Assembly: GCF_001563475.1 (NCBI RefSeq) | Contig: NZ_LPUT01000023.1 | Span: 1-64,000, forward strand | Length of the DNA stretch: 64,000 nucleotides | Reading direction: 5' to 3' | Source: Sporosarcina sp. HYO08 | GTDB lineage: Bacteria; Bacillota; Bacilli; Bacillales_A; Planococcaceae | Shown here: one piece after another, positions 26,059 to 34,926 of the stretch | Position numbering within the stretch: position 1 is the first letter of the stretch | Layout of the letters: every line of letters starts with the position of its first letter | Translations under genes and position numbers: made by a program | The notes under the pieces: generated by a model | Database searches by the model: none | Seen by the model: only the letters and a program-made list of their open reading frames with translations | Told to the model about the DNA's origin: nothing

Positions 26059-28206
26059 TTGAGCAGAATAGAACGTAAACAGCAACAGAAACAATTGAAC
26101 AGTACGAAGAAATGGTCTACCCTCAAAAAAACTATCCGAATCCTACTATTTGGAATGCTAGGGATGATCCTTTGTGGATTGCTCGTGGTCAATCTATTCA
26201 TTACTTTCAGTGATGTAAGTAAACTAGAAGAGCCTGACCCAAGACCGACCTTTATTTACGATCAAAACGGAGAGATCGCTAGTAAAATTTCAAACGCCAA
26301 CATTGAAGGCGTCCGATTAGATCAGATGCCAAAAGAACTCATTGAAGCAGTCATCTCTGTGGAGGATCAACAATTCTACAAACATCATGGGATCAATTAC
26401 TTCGGAATTGCACGGGCATTTACCCGAAATTTGGTAAAAGGAGAAGTCGTTGCCGGTGGAAGCACGATCACCCAACAGCTTTCAAAAAATGTTTTTTTAA
26501 CTCATGAACGTACCTATTCTCGCAAATGGAAAGAATTAATTCTCACAAAGAAAATTGAGAGAACGTATTCAAAAGATCAGATTTTAGAACGCTATTTAAA
26601 TCAAATCTATTTTGGTGAAGGCGCATGGGGCGTTCAGCGGGCTGCACAAGTCTATTTCGGAAAAGACGTCAGCGAGTTAACGTTAAACGAATCCGCGACA
26701 TTAGCAGGATTAATCAAAGCACCTTCCTATTTATCTCCATATAAAAATATGGAAAAAGCGATCAAACGACGCAACATCGTTTTATCATTGATGAAAAATG
26801 AAGGATATATTCGTCAAGCGGATTATGATGAAACGATCAAACAGGAAATTGTGTTAGCCGATCAAACGACGATGAATTTCAAAGGGAAATATCCCTATTA
26901 TGTTGACCATATCGTTGACGAGGCGGTTCACAAGTACGGGCTAACGAAAAACGAAGTGCTTTCTGGAGGATACCATATTTACACAGAGTTAAATTCTGTC
27001 ATTCAAGATGCCCTGGAAGAAGTCTATCGGGATGACCGTTATTTTCCAGAGAGTAAACCCGATCAACTTATTCAAAGTGCTTCAGTCTTCCTCGATCCTA
27101 CAACAGGTGGCATCCGTGCATTGGTTGGAGGCAGAGGGGAGTATACATATGGACGGTTTAATCATGCGACGGAGCTTATTCGACAACCGGGATCGACCTT
27201 AAAGCCAATTGCCGTCTACACTTCTGCATTGGAGCAAGGCTATGAGATGTCGGATTTACTCGTTGACGAACCCATCAATATTGATGGCTATTCCCCAAGA
27301 AATTTTGACAGGCAATACAGGGGACAAGTGACCATGTACGATGCAATCGCTCAGTCGTATAACATACCGCCCGTCTGGCTCTTGCATCAAATGGGCATTG
27401 AAAATGGTGTGCGTACCGTCGAACAGTTCGGCATTCCATTGGAAGAACATGACCATAACCTCAACTTGGCATTAGGGGGCTTGCATCAAGGGACGTCACC
27501 GCTGCGAATGGCGCAAGCATTCTCTACTTTTGCGAATAATGGGGTCATGATGGAAGCGCATGCGATTGTAGAAATAAAAGATGCAGAAGGCGAAGTCATT
27601 GGAAAATGGCGGGAACAGTCTGTAGAAGTAACAGAAGCGCAAGTTGCCCAGCAAATGACCTATATGCTGCAAGGTGCTGTCGAAGTCGGCACGGCCAAAA
27701 AAGCACAACTATCAGGGATAGAAGTAGCTGGTAAAACAGGGACAACCCAGCTGCCGTTCACCGGTGTTGATGGGTCAAAGGATCATTGGTTCGTCGGATA
27801 TACGCCAGATATTGTCGGTGCGGTTTGGTTAGGGTATGACCAAACGGATTCCGAACATTATTTAACATCGACGAGTAGTTTCACAGCGCCACCAATATTT
27901 CAGCAAGTTTTATCAAGGTCGATTAGTGAATTACCTACAAAGAGATTTGAGTTACCATTCATCGCGAAAAAGAAAAAAGAGCTCGAGAAACAAAATGAGA
28001 AAATGAAGGAACAAGAAAAGGAAAAAAGGAAACGAGAGAAGGAAGAACGGAAAGAACGAGAAAAACATGAGAAAGAGAAGGAGAAGCGGGAAAAAGAAGA
28101 CGAGAAAGAACAAAAGAAAAGAGAAAGAGAGCGAGAAAAAGAAGAGAAGAAACGAGAAAAAGAGAAGGAAAAAGAGGAAAAGAAGAAACGGGAAGATGAC
28201 GATTGA
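26059..28206 (+). CDS. Class A penicillin-binding protein with a long Lys/Glu/Arg tail
   Basis: Bifunctional cell-wall synthase of 715 residues. After a membrane anchor (residues 30-52) comes the glycosyltransferase domain (EDQQFYKHHGI, then GGSTITQQLSKN), followed by the transpeptidase with all three motifs: STLK (near 379), SYN (near 432) and KTGT (near 559). The domain order suits a PbpF/PbpG-like enzyme of Bacillus. The last 80 residues (from about 635) are almost only Lys, Glu and Arg, and should lie outside the membrane. TTG 26059 is the only suitable start near the AAGGTGG ribosome site. Confidence 0.9.
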   Translation: MSRIERKQQQKQLNSTKKWSTLKKTIRILLFGMLGMILCGLLVVNLFITFSDVSKLEEPDPRPTFIYDQNGEIASKISNANIEGVRLDQMPKELIEAVISVEDQQFYKHHGINYFGIARAFTRNLVKGEVVAGGSTITQQLSKNVFLTHERTYSRKWKELILTKKIERTYSKDQILERYLNQIYFGEGAWGVQRAAQVYFGKDVSELTLNESATLAGLIKAPSYLSPYKNMEKAIKRRNIVLSLMKNEGYIRQADYDETIKQEIVLADQTTMNFKGKYPYYVDHIVDEAVHKYGLTKNEVLSGGYHIYTELNSVIQDALEEVYRDDRYFPESKPDQLIQSASVFLDPTTGGIRALVGGRGEYTYGRFNHATELIRQPGSTLKPIAVYTSALEQGYEMSDLLVDEPINIDGYSPRNFDRQYRGQVTMYDAIAQSYNIPPVWLLHQMGIENGVRTVEQFGIPLEEHDHNLNLALGGLHQGTSPLRMAQAFSTFANNGVMMEAHAIVEIKDAEGEVIGKWREQSVEVTEAQVAQQMTYMLQGAVEVGTAKKAQLSGIEVAGKTGTTQLPFTGVDGSKDHWFVGYTPDIVGAVWLGYDQTDSEHYLTSTSSFTAPPIFQQVLSRSISELPTKRFELPFIAKKKKELEKQNEKMKEQEKEKRKREKEERKEREKHEKEKEKREKEDEKEQKKREREREKEEKKREKEKEKEEKKKREDDD

Positions 28207-28387
28207 GCAATTACGGTTGGAAAAGGGACGATCTGTCAGTCTTTCTACAAAACTTACCAAAATTAGACATTTTCAAAGATTTACAATAGTTGGTATTTGT
28301 TGTATCATAAACAGTAATCATTCATTGAGAATAAAAAACACTGCCCAGCCTGTTGAAAATCGATAGTAGATTTCATTCGCAGGTAGA

Positions 28388-28441
28388 AGCCAGTTCAAGT
28401 AGACTAACGGTCTCCGTTATCGTCTTTTTGAACTGGCTTTT
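28388..28441 (+). terminator. Terminator with a 12-bp stem
   Basis: AAGCCAGTTCAA pairs with TTGAACTGGCTT, with an inner ACGG/CCGT pairing in the loop and five T residues. It lies about 180 bases after the PBP stop, so that message has a long tail unless another gene was lost. Confidence 0.7.
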
Positions 28442-28493
28442 TCTATTGGCACGAAAAGGGGAAGATCATATCTTTCTGTATACCAGGAATAAT

Positions 28494-28507
28494 TGTAAGC
28501 GCTTTAA
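28494..28507. promoter_or_regulatory. Candidate CcpA cre site before the permease
   Basis: TGTAAGCGCTTTAA fits the Bacillus cre consensus TGWAARCGYTWNCW at 13 of 14 positions. It is 200 bases before the permease start, so carbon catabolite control of the permease is plausible. Confidence 0.55.
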
Positions 28508-28706
28508 TTTACTAACCAATAAAGGATGCACATAAAGGAGCGGACATTGAATGTATGTTACCGCCTCTATGAAGCCGAAGAATTTTAAAATCCCGTTGTC
28601 AATTGATTGAGGGCATTAAACAAAGATTGGGCAATGAACACTGCACGCCATCTGATGCACGTGACATCGAAACGAAAAACGTTCGAACTATAAAGGGGGT
28701 AAAAAA

Positions 28707-30122
28707 ATGGAGGATCAAAAACTGTTAAAAATTTTAGGGAACAAAGATGTATTGGCGCTTGCATTCGGCGCAATGATTGGTTGGGGATGGGTTGTTACCG
28801 CAGGCCTTTGGATTACCGAGGCTGGCTCACTTGGGGCAATCGCTGCATTTCTAGTCGGTGGATTGCTCGTTGTGTTTGTCGGACTCACTTATGCAGAATT
28901 GGCAGCTGCGCTACCGCTCGCGGGGGGAGAAATGTATTATGCCCATGCCGCGATGGGTCGATTGCCTTCTTTCATCACCACATGGGCGATCATTCTTGGT
29001 TATGTTTCTGTGATCGCATTTGAAGCAGTTGCGCTTCCAACCGTTTTCGATTATCTCATTCCGGGATACGGCGTTGGGATGGCCGGTTCCATCCTTATTT
29101 CTTGGATCAATTATCGCGGTATGAAGTTAACGAGTGTCATCATGGGGATTTTGACGCTATTGATTGCGATCGCTGGGGTTTTATTAATTACAGGTAGCTC
29201 AATCGCAGGAAATGTCGAGAATATGGCACCGTTTTTCACGAATAATATGAGCGGAATTTTAATCGTACTGATCATGACACCATTCATGTTCGTTGGATTT
29301 GACGTGATTCCACAATCGGCGGAGGAAATTAATTTGCCGCGTAAGCGGATTGGTCAGTTGCTCATCTTTTCGGTCTGCCTCGCAATCACTTGGTATCTAT
29401 TGATCATCTTCGGTGTTTCACGAGTGTTGACACCGACAGAGATTTCCGGCTCTACGCTGGTGACGGCCGATGCGATGGCAAAAGCGTTCGGCGGCAGCAA
29501 AATGATGGGGAATGTACTTGTCCTTGGTGGAATTGGTGGTATTTTAACAAGCTGGATTGGTTTCTATGTTGGCGGAAGCCGTGCGATTTACGCGCTGGCA
29601 AAAGCAGGTATGCTGCCGAAATTTTTGGCAGAACTTCATCCGAAGTATAAGACACCGCACAAAGCGATTCTATAAATCGCAATTTTAACAACCGCCGCGC
29701 CTCTATTCGGCAGACCAGCACTCGTGTGGCTTGTTGATGCAGGTGGTCTCGCGTTAGTCATTGCTTGGCTCATGGTCGCACTATCCTTTATTATTCTACG
29801 GAAAAAGCGTCCGGAAATGAGACGGCCATTCCGTGTTCGAGGCGGCACGTCCGTTGGATGGATTGCGTTGTTGATGTCGATTGGCGTTGTGATTTTATAC
29901 CTGCCAGGCATGCCATCCGCACTTGTTTGGCCGTACGAATGGATCATTATCATCGCTTGGGCTGCACTAGGATTTGTTTTCTACAAGTGGGCAATGTCCA
30001 AGTACGGAGCAACCAATGCGAATACATTAATGGATCAAGAGGTAGATCGAATTCTCCAAACAGAAGATGAACTAGCAATCCCTACAGATGAACAAGCAGA
30101 GAAAGAAGTGTATAATCAATAG
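28707..30122 (+). pseudogene. APC-family amino acid permease interrupted by an in-frame TAA
   Basis: The frame starts after AAAGGGGG and encodes a twelve-helix APC transporter (GAMIGWGWVVTAG at the first unwound helix, VGFDVIPQSAEEINLP in the middle). At 29673 a TAA interrupts KTPHKAIL-IAILTTAAPLFG, and the same frame continues without another stop to 30122, carrying the last four helices and an acidic tail. Without that codon it would be 471 residues. The reading frame on both sides is well preserved, so the mutation is recent, the codon is read through, or the base is wrong. Substrate unknown; followed 58 bases later by a DUF3870 gene. Confidence 0.85.
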
Positions 30123-30180
30123 TGGCAATATTCGATAGACTGCCAGAGATCCAAGACGGAAACATGAGGGGGCTGGGAAT

Positions 30181-30507
30181 GTGAATACACTATTTATCGC
30201 AGGGCATGCAAGACTTCCATCTGGTATGGCCGCACAGAATATGTTCGAATCGATCACGATTACTGCAGAAATTGACAAAAATTATGGGGTGATCGTCACG
30301 GCAAGCTGTACGCTTGCAACGGATCATGGAAGAGATTTCATTCAGCATTTATTAAGAGGACATAGTTTGCGCGATGGCATTGACAAGCCCATCCAAGTGG
30401 TGAAGCAACATTATTTAGGGAAAGCGAGCAACGCACTTGTCTCCGCTTTAAAAGATTTACACAAGCAGTATGAATTGCAAGTCACTGCAAAGGGAACTAG
30501 TAGTTGA
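30181..30507 (+). CDS. DUF3870 domain protein
   Basis: A 108-residue cytoplasmic protein starting at GTG 30181 behind GAGGGGGC. It has the DUF3870 layout: FIAGHARLPSGMAA near the start, a central FESITITAEIDKNYGVIV, then SLRDGIDKPI and an alpha-helical end. The function of the family is not known. It probably shares a transcript with the broken permease and is closed by a strong terminator, so a role linked to uptake or use of that substrate is a guess from position. Confidence 0.8.
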   Translation: MNTLFIAGHARLPSGMAAQNMFESITITAEIDKNYGVIVTASCTLATDHGRDFIQHLLRGHSLRDGIDKPIQVVKQHYLGKASNALVSALKDLHKQYELQVTAKGTSS

Positions 30508-30540
30508 AAAATGTAAGCCTATACAATCGATCACATGAAA

Positions 30541-30583
30541 ACAGTGCCCGCCACACACATCGTGTGGAAGGCACTGTTTTTTT
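30541..30583. terminator. Bidirectional terminator
   Basis: ACAGTGCC-cg-CCACAC and GTGTGG-aa-GGCACTGT form a long stem with a 5-base loop and seven T residues; A residues on the other side serve the convergent small gene. Confidence 0.85.
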
Positions 30584-30737
30584 ACCGTTTTCTTTTATTT
30601 CTCTTGCCATTAATATTCAGAAATTCACTTTCTTCCCCAAACTCCACTTCTTTATGCTTCGCTACCGTATCATATTTAGGCATGACGTTTGCTTGCTTGC
30701 CTTTATCCTTATTGCGATTTTTGTTTTCCTCAGACAT
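30582..30737 (-). CDS. Small hydrophilic protein, unknown
   Basis: A 51-residue highly charged protein (starts MSEENKNRNKDKGKQ, ends GKRNKRKR) with a good ribosome site (AAAAGGAGGG) seven bases before ATG 30737. A longer upstream start at 30818 lacks such a site. The composition recalls minor spore proteins but I find no family motif, so this stays a guess. It shares a terminator with the DUF3870 gene. Confidence 0.55.
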   Translation of the reverse strand: MSEENKNRNKDKGKQANVMPKYDTVAKHKEVEFGEESEFLNINGKRNKRKR

Positions 30738-31113
30738 GAAAAACCCTCCTTTTGTAAGATCCATCTGTAGTATGAACAAAAGGAAGTTTTTTATTTTGCA
30801 TTCATGATTGATAACCATTTACCGCATACTTATGTTTGAGAAGGACTTATGAAGGCGGAAAACACCCCTAAAACAATATAAAAGCAGCCAGTGATCCGAC
30901 TCTGGTACTTTGAACCTACTTTACAGATTTTCCGAACGAGAAAGCCCACTGCCTTTAGGCGTGGGATGAAAGTGAGGTCAAATACGGAGTGGCACTAAAA
31001 ACCAAAGGTCTTGTGCCGCTTCAAGTATTTGAAATTCTTTCTTCAGCTATACATTCCAGTTATACTCAAGTTGTGAACAGGTGTTCTTTTTCGTGGTATA
31101 CTGAAAAGGGGGG

Positions 31114-32196
31114 GTGAACTACTTGCAAACTATCACGCTGAAACTAGAGCTTCGAAAGCCAACAAAAGAGAAAGTATCAATGTTCCAAAAGATGACAAAG
31201 GTTAATACTGCTTTTTCAAATTGGCTTTTGGATTTCGAAGGGCTACAAACAGCCACTTCGAAAGTATTTCATCTTTATTCTGATGAGCCATTCCCATCGG
31301 CTATCGTCAATCAAACGATTCGCACGGTGAAATCGAAAAAGAAAAACCAAAAAGCGAAAGTCTTTCGCCGCTTATGGTGTGGCTTTAATAATCAGAATTT
31401 TAGAGTGGAGAAGGAGAATGGCTTGTATAAAGTCTCTTTCCCGACACTAAACAAGCGAATTGGTGTGCCGGTTGTCTGCAAAGAGCACCAACAGCGTTGG
31501 CTTGACAGACTTTTGTCTGGTGGTGCTAAACAAGGTGCGACTGAACTGTATGAAAAAAGAGGGCGCTGGTTTGTCGCAGTCACCTTATCATTCGAGGTGA
31601 AACAAAAACAAGCTGATCCCCCTAAAATAATGGGCATAGACATTGGACTCCGTCAACTTGCGGTTGCTTCAATTGGGACAACTTCACTCTTCTTCTCAGG
31701 GAATGAAATGGCCTATCGAAGAAGGCGTTTTGCTGCTCGGAGGAGAAAGCTTGGTAATGCGAAGAAGCTAGATGCTATTCGTAAATCAAAAAATAAAGAA
31801 TCTGAATGGATGAAAAATACCAACCATAAGATCAGCCGCCAAATCGTTGATTTTGCATTAGAGAACGGTGTTCATCTAATTCGAATGGAAGATTTGACGG
31901 GTATTCGCCATTCAAGAAAATCAAAAAAAGAAGCAGGACGCAATTTGCATAGTTGGTCGCACTATCAATTGCAACAATTTATTGAATATAAAGCAAAAAT
32001 AGCAGGGCTTTTGGTTCAATATGTGGATCCCAAATACACATCTATGACGTGTAAATGCGGTCATACCGATAAGCATAATCGGAACAAAGATTCTTTTCTT
32101 TGCGTAAAATGCGGCTATTTAAGTCATGCGGATGTAAATGCCTCGATCAACATAGCGAAGGCGATTAGCGGGCTGTCAACAACAAAGATCGTATAA
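31114..32196 (+). CDS. tnpB: TnpB RNA-guided endonuclease, apparently intact
   Basis: A 360-residue TnpB nuclease, relative of Cas12. The catalytic triad is complete: Asp176 (MGIDIGLR), Glu259 (RMEDLTG) and Asp340 (HADVNAS). The zinc finger CKCG...CVKCG lies between the last two. GTG 31114 or TTG 31123 could start it; a GGGGGG stretch is just upstream. The protein should cut DNA next to the element's target motif, guided by an RNA from the right end. It is not closely related in sequence to the broken TnpB at the left edge, which uses different motifs around the active site. Confidence 0.9.
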   Translation: MNYLQTITLKLELRKPTKEKVSMFQKMTKVNTAFSNWLLDFEGLQTATSKVFHLYSDEPFPSAIVNQTIRTVKSKKKNQKAKVFRRLWCGFNNQNFRVEKENGLYKVSFPTLNKRIGVPVVCKEHQQRWLDRLLSGGAKQGATELYEKRGRWFVAVTLSFEVKQKQADPPKIMGIDIGLRQLAVASIGTTSLFFSGNEMAYRRRRFAARRRKLGNAKKLDAIRKSKNKESEWMKNTNHKISRQIVDFALENGVHLIRMEDLTGIRHSRKSKKEAGRNLHSWSHYQLQQFIEYKAKIAGLLVQYVDPKYTSMTCKCGHTDKHNRNKDSFLCVKCGYLSHADVNASINIAKAISGLSTTKIV

Positions 32197-32404
32197 AAAT
32201 TAGTGTCGTGGTCAAAGCGACACCGCCTGTTTCAGTACATGCCTATCAACAGTAGGTAGAACGAAATAGGGCGGGGCAATGAGATGCCCCTAAACTTGAG
32301 GGCTGTTCAAAACAGAAATGGACTGCGAACGCAAAGTCACTCAAGAATCCCACCCGTTGCACCGTAAGGTGAAGGGCTTGCGGCTTTAGCCGTGGGAGTC
32401 TCAA
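32197..32404 (+). ncRNA. Predicted omega RNA (guide scaffold) at the right end
   Basis: The 208 bases from the tnpB stop to the right end have no coding frame of their own and contain several short hairpins, including GGCTTTAGCC near the end. In studied TnpB systems the guide RNA covers this region and its guide is the flanking DNA just beyond the right end; here that would begin TAGTGAGCACCCG at 32405. Position is the only evidence for the RNA; its 5' end is unknown. Confidence 0.5.
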
Positions 32405-32966
32405 TAGTGAGCACCCGATTTCTAATACTTGCCGCAAGAACTGCATACAGACCATCACTCATAAAAGCTAGGAGTATAAATATCGTTCCTAGCAGTAGGA
32501 ATTGCATGGTGACGGATCCGGCAGCAGGTGATATGAATTGCGGAAAGAAGGCAAGAAAAAAGAGTGCTGTCTTCGGATTCATCACTTCTACGAGTACTGA
32601 TTCATAAAAAACTTTGAGTAATTTTTTGCGAGGAACTGTTGGCAAGTCTGAAGTCGTTTGATCGGATCTAGCAAATAACGTTTTGCATCCCAAATAGATG
32701 AGATAAGCAGCGCCTAAATATTTGACCATCTGAAACGCTGTCGCGGATGTCAGTAGAATCGCGGAAACGCCCATTGCCCCCGCTAAAACGTGAACGGAAC
32801 CGCCGACAGATACACCAAGAACCGAGACGAGCCCCGCTGTCTTTCCTTGATCGATACTTCTTGCCATAATGTAAAACACAGCTGGCCCAGGTATGATTAA
32901 CAAAGTAAGCGCAGCGATTACAAACAACCAAATTGTTGTGAAATCCATACAATAAACTCCTTCTGT

Positions 32967-33319
32967 TTATAGCGAAAGATTTTTGGGGTTTGCTTTCATT
33001 AAAGAAGCAATTTGTTGCTCGTTTTGCATGGGAACTTGCTCCAACTGTTTGATCACGAGCTCTTGTCAAGAGGGAGAGATATAGCAGTGAGGACCTTGGA
33101 AAACCGTTAGGACTTTCTGATTTTCAATATCTTTCCACTGCGGATTCGGGCGCGCAAAGTGGCTGTATAAGATATTTTCATCTTTATTGATTGTGAAAGG
33201 CAAATGGGTAGCATAGGGATCTCCATTGTGCTAGGAAAAGAGTGTGGCAAAACTATGCCTTTCGATAACGTCAAAAATCAAATCTGGATCATCGAGCTGA
33301 AATTGTTTAAGGATATAAA
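32967..33319 (-). pseudogene. PaiB-like FMN-binding protein, decayed
   Basis: On the minus strand the frame reads as a PaiB-family protein: KQFQLDDPDLIFDVIERHSFATLFS, then THLPFTINKDENILYSHFA and VFQGPHCYISPS, and a separate C-terminus (VPMQNEQQIASLMKANP). It is dead: the start codon position (33317..33319) is TTT after an intact AAAGGAG, there is a TAG at 33231..33233, and roughly 90 central codons are missing. It lies directly upstream of the lysE-type gene in the same direction, so the two once formed an operon. An intact paralogue lies at 34991..35614. Confidence 0.8.
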
Positions 33320-33380
33320 ATTTTGGCAACTCCTTTACAAGTTTCATAAATTCCCAATATTCATATCCTACTACACATAC

Positions 33381-33400
33381 TGACACCTAAAAAGGTACAA
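33381..33400 (-). promoter_or_regulatory. Candidate MocR operator before the dead paiB
   Basis: On the minus strand TTGTACCTTTTTAGGTGTCA. The same motif with three changes precedes the intact paiB (34927..34946). It lies in the divergent region between the dead paiB and the MocR gene, 35 bases before the MocR start. Confidence 0.55.
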
Positions 33401-33434
33401 TAAAAAACAAACAAACATGTCAGGGTGGATGAAA

Positions 33435-34877
33435 ATGAAAAATACGATTTTTGTGTTGGAAGAAGGTTCTCCGAAGTATCAGCAGATTTACGAGAAGTTT
33501 AAGTCTTTTATTGAACGTGGGGACATACGGCCGAATGACCGGCTACCATCGATTCGACAGCTTGCGGATTCCTTACATGTAAGCCGCAATACAACATTAA
33601 CAGCTTATGAACAGCTTGTCGCGGAAGGATATATTCGCGGAGAGGGCAGAAAAGGGTATTTTGTGAATGAAGTCGAACCCTTATTATTTCAGGAGAACGA
33701 GAACCCACATCGTAAAAAGCAAACAGCGTTAAAGAAAATGCCGGTAATAAATTTCAGGGGAGATGCGGTCGATCAAGCCCATTTTCCGTTAAAAATTTGG
33801 AGAAGGATGGCCAATCAAGTATTAACATGGCAAGACAGCTTTCGATACGGCGAACCATTTGGGGAAGAAGTTTTGCGCGAACAAATTGCAAAATATTTAT
33901 TCCAATCACGCGGCGTGAAAACAAATGCAAATGCGATCATTATTGGAAGCAGTACCCAACAAATGCTTGTATACCTTGGACAAATACTAAAAGAGGAATT
34001 TCAGAGCATTATCGTGGAAGACCCGGGTTATGACGGCGCAAGGGAAGCTTTTCAATTTCATCGTTTTGAGTTTGAAACGTTGCCGGTGCACGAAACAGGT
34101 GCTGATCTTTCACAATTAAAACAAATGAACTCCCGATTACTGTATGTAACCCCTTCCCATCAAAGCCCAATTGGTGTGAGCCTATCCATTCAACAGCGGC
34201 AAATGCTTATTCAATGGGTGAATGAGAGGTGCGGCTATATTATTGAAGATGATTATGACAGCGAGTTTCGCTATACACAAAAACCATTTCCCGCGCTTGC
34301 CTCCATTGATGCGGCACGGGTCATTTATTTAGGGAATTTTTCAAAATCATTTCTTCCGGGCCTCCGTTTAGCCTATATGGTGCTACCGGAGCCTATTTTA
34401 AGTCAATATCAAAAGCATTTCGCTTATTTTGAAAGTTCAACTTCGCTTTTAAGCCAACTCACAATGGCAAAATTTATGGAATCGGGAGAGTGGAATCGGC
34501 ATATTAAACGAATGCGGCTCGTGTATAAAAGAAAAGTGTCGCATTTAGTTGCTGAGTTAAGAAAGCATTTCGGCCCAACGATTACGATCATTGGCGAACA
34601 ATCTGGTTTGTATTTACTCATCAAATTACACCTGAACCATTCAGAAGAATGGCTCATTCAGCGCGCTTCTTCTTGTGGTGTGAAAGTCTATCCGACTTCA
34701 CTCTATTTTATGAACAATCATACTGATCGCCCAATCATTAAAATTGGATTTAGTCATCTTTCTATTGATGAAATCGATCTTGGCGTCGAGCTTTTAAAAA
34801 AGGCATGGGTGGGGGAGAAAGACATTGAGACTCCCACGGCTAAAGGCGGCGGGCTTTCCCGTTCGGAAAATCTGTAA
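33435..34877 (+). CDS. MocR-type regulator (GntR helix-turn-helix plus aminotransferase-like domain)
   Basis: A 480-residue PLP-binding transcription factor. Residues 10-75 form a GntR winged helix (DRLPSIRQLADSLHVSRNTTLTAYEQL); the rest is a type I aminotransferase fold with the PLP lysine in LGNFSKSFLPGLRL. ATG 33435 is chosen because AGGGTGG sits six bases away from it. Candidate operators lie on both sides in front of two PaiB genes, so it probably controls them. The last 17 residues (IETPTAKGGGLSRSENL) are encoded by a 49-bp miniature transposon; without it the frame would run to 34923 and end DSKNDIFHTFTSDMPIL. Confidence 0.85.
   Translation: MKNTIFVLEEGSPKYQQIYEKFKSFIERGDIRPNDRLPSIRQLADSLHVSRNTTLTAYEQLVAEGYIRGEGRKGYFVNEVEPLLFQENENPHRKKQTALKKMPVINFRGDAVDQAHFPLKIWRRMANQVLTWQDSFRYGEPFGEEVLREQIAKYLFQSRGVKTNANAIIIGSSTQQMLVYLGQILKEEFQSIIVEDPGYDGAREAFQFHRFEFETLPVHETGADLSQLKQMNSRLLYVTPSHQSPIGVSLSIQQRQMLIQWVNERCGYIIEDDYDSEFRYTQKPFPALASIDAARVIYLGNFSKSFLPGLRLAYMVLPEPILSQYQKHFAYFESSTSLLSQLTMAKFMESGEWNRHIKRMRLVYKRKVSHLVAELRKHFGPTITIIGEQSGLYLLIKLHLNHSEEWLIQRASSCGVKVYPTSLYFMNNHTDRPIIKIGFSHLSIDEIDLGVELLKKAWVGEKDIETPTAKGGGLSRSENL
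34825..34873 (-). mobile_element. 49-bp miniature of the TnpB element in the MocR gene
   Basis: On the minus strand this segment starts AGATTTTCCGAACGGG after TTTAC and ends GTGGGAGTCTCAA, exactly the left and right ends of the 1,480-bp element at 30925. Only one CTTTAG lies between them, while the full element has one in each end, so the miniature looks like a deletion between the two. It inserted in-frame near the 3' end of the MocR gene and supplies its last codons and stop. Confidence 0.85.
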
Positions 34878-34926
34878 AAATGATATTTTTCATACCTTCA
34901 CCTCTGACATGCCTATTTTATAAAAT

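Larger units (their letters stand above)
28207..28706. other. Intergenic region between the PBP and permease genes
   Basis: No gene is convincing in these 500 bases. It holds a terminator (28388..28441) and a CcpA-type cre site (28494..28507), listed separately, and the AAAGGGGG ribosome site of the permease. Confidence 0.6.
30925..32404 (+). mobile_element. TnpB-only IS200/IS605-type element (1,480 bp)
   Basis: The left end begins AGATTTTCCGAACG directly after TTTAC (30920..30924) and carries a GCCTTTAGGC hairpin; the right end finishes with a CGGCTTTAGCCG hairpin and GTGGGAGTCTCAA at 32404. These ends are fixed by the lysE gene: removing exactly this segment restores its reading frame. No target duplication is seen, as expected for this family. 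It has tnpB but no tnpA, so movement needs a transposase supplied from elsewhere. A 49-bp miniature with the same ends lies at 34825..34873. Confidence 0.85.
30830..32948 (-). pseudogene. LysE/RhtB-family exporter gene split by the TnpB element
   Basis: The first part (32948..32405) encodes a LysE-type amino acid exporter: LLIIPGPAVFYIMARS at the start, GAAYLIYLGCK, NPKTALFFLAFFPQF. It runs out of natural sequence at RNRVLT and enters transposon sequence. The missing C-terminus lies on the far side of the element (30924..30830): SKYQSRITGCFYIVLGVFSAF, then a stop. Joining the parts gives 639 bases, 212 residues, in frame. As it stands a 203-residue protein with a foreign tail (IETPTAKAASPSPYG...) would be made without the last helix and is probably inactive. 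Confidence 0.88.

Noticed and set aside
27952-28366. Long open frames on both strands over the PBP tail
   Set aside because: They arise from the purine-rich repeat that encodes the charged tail and have no start context or family features.
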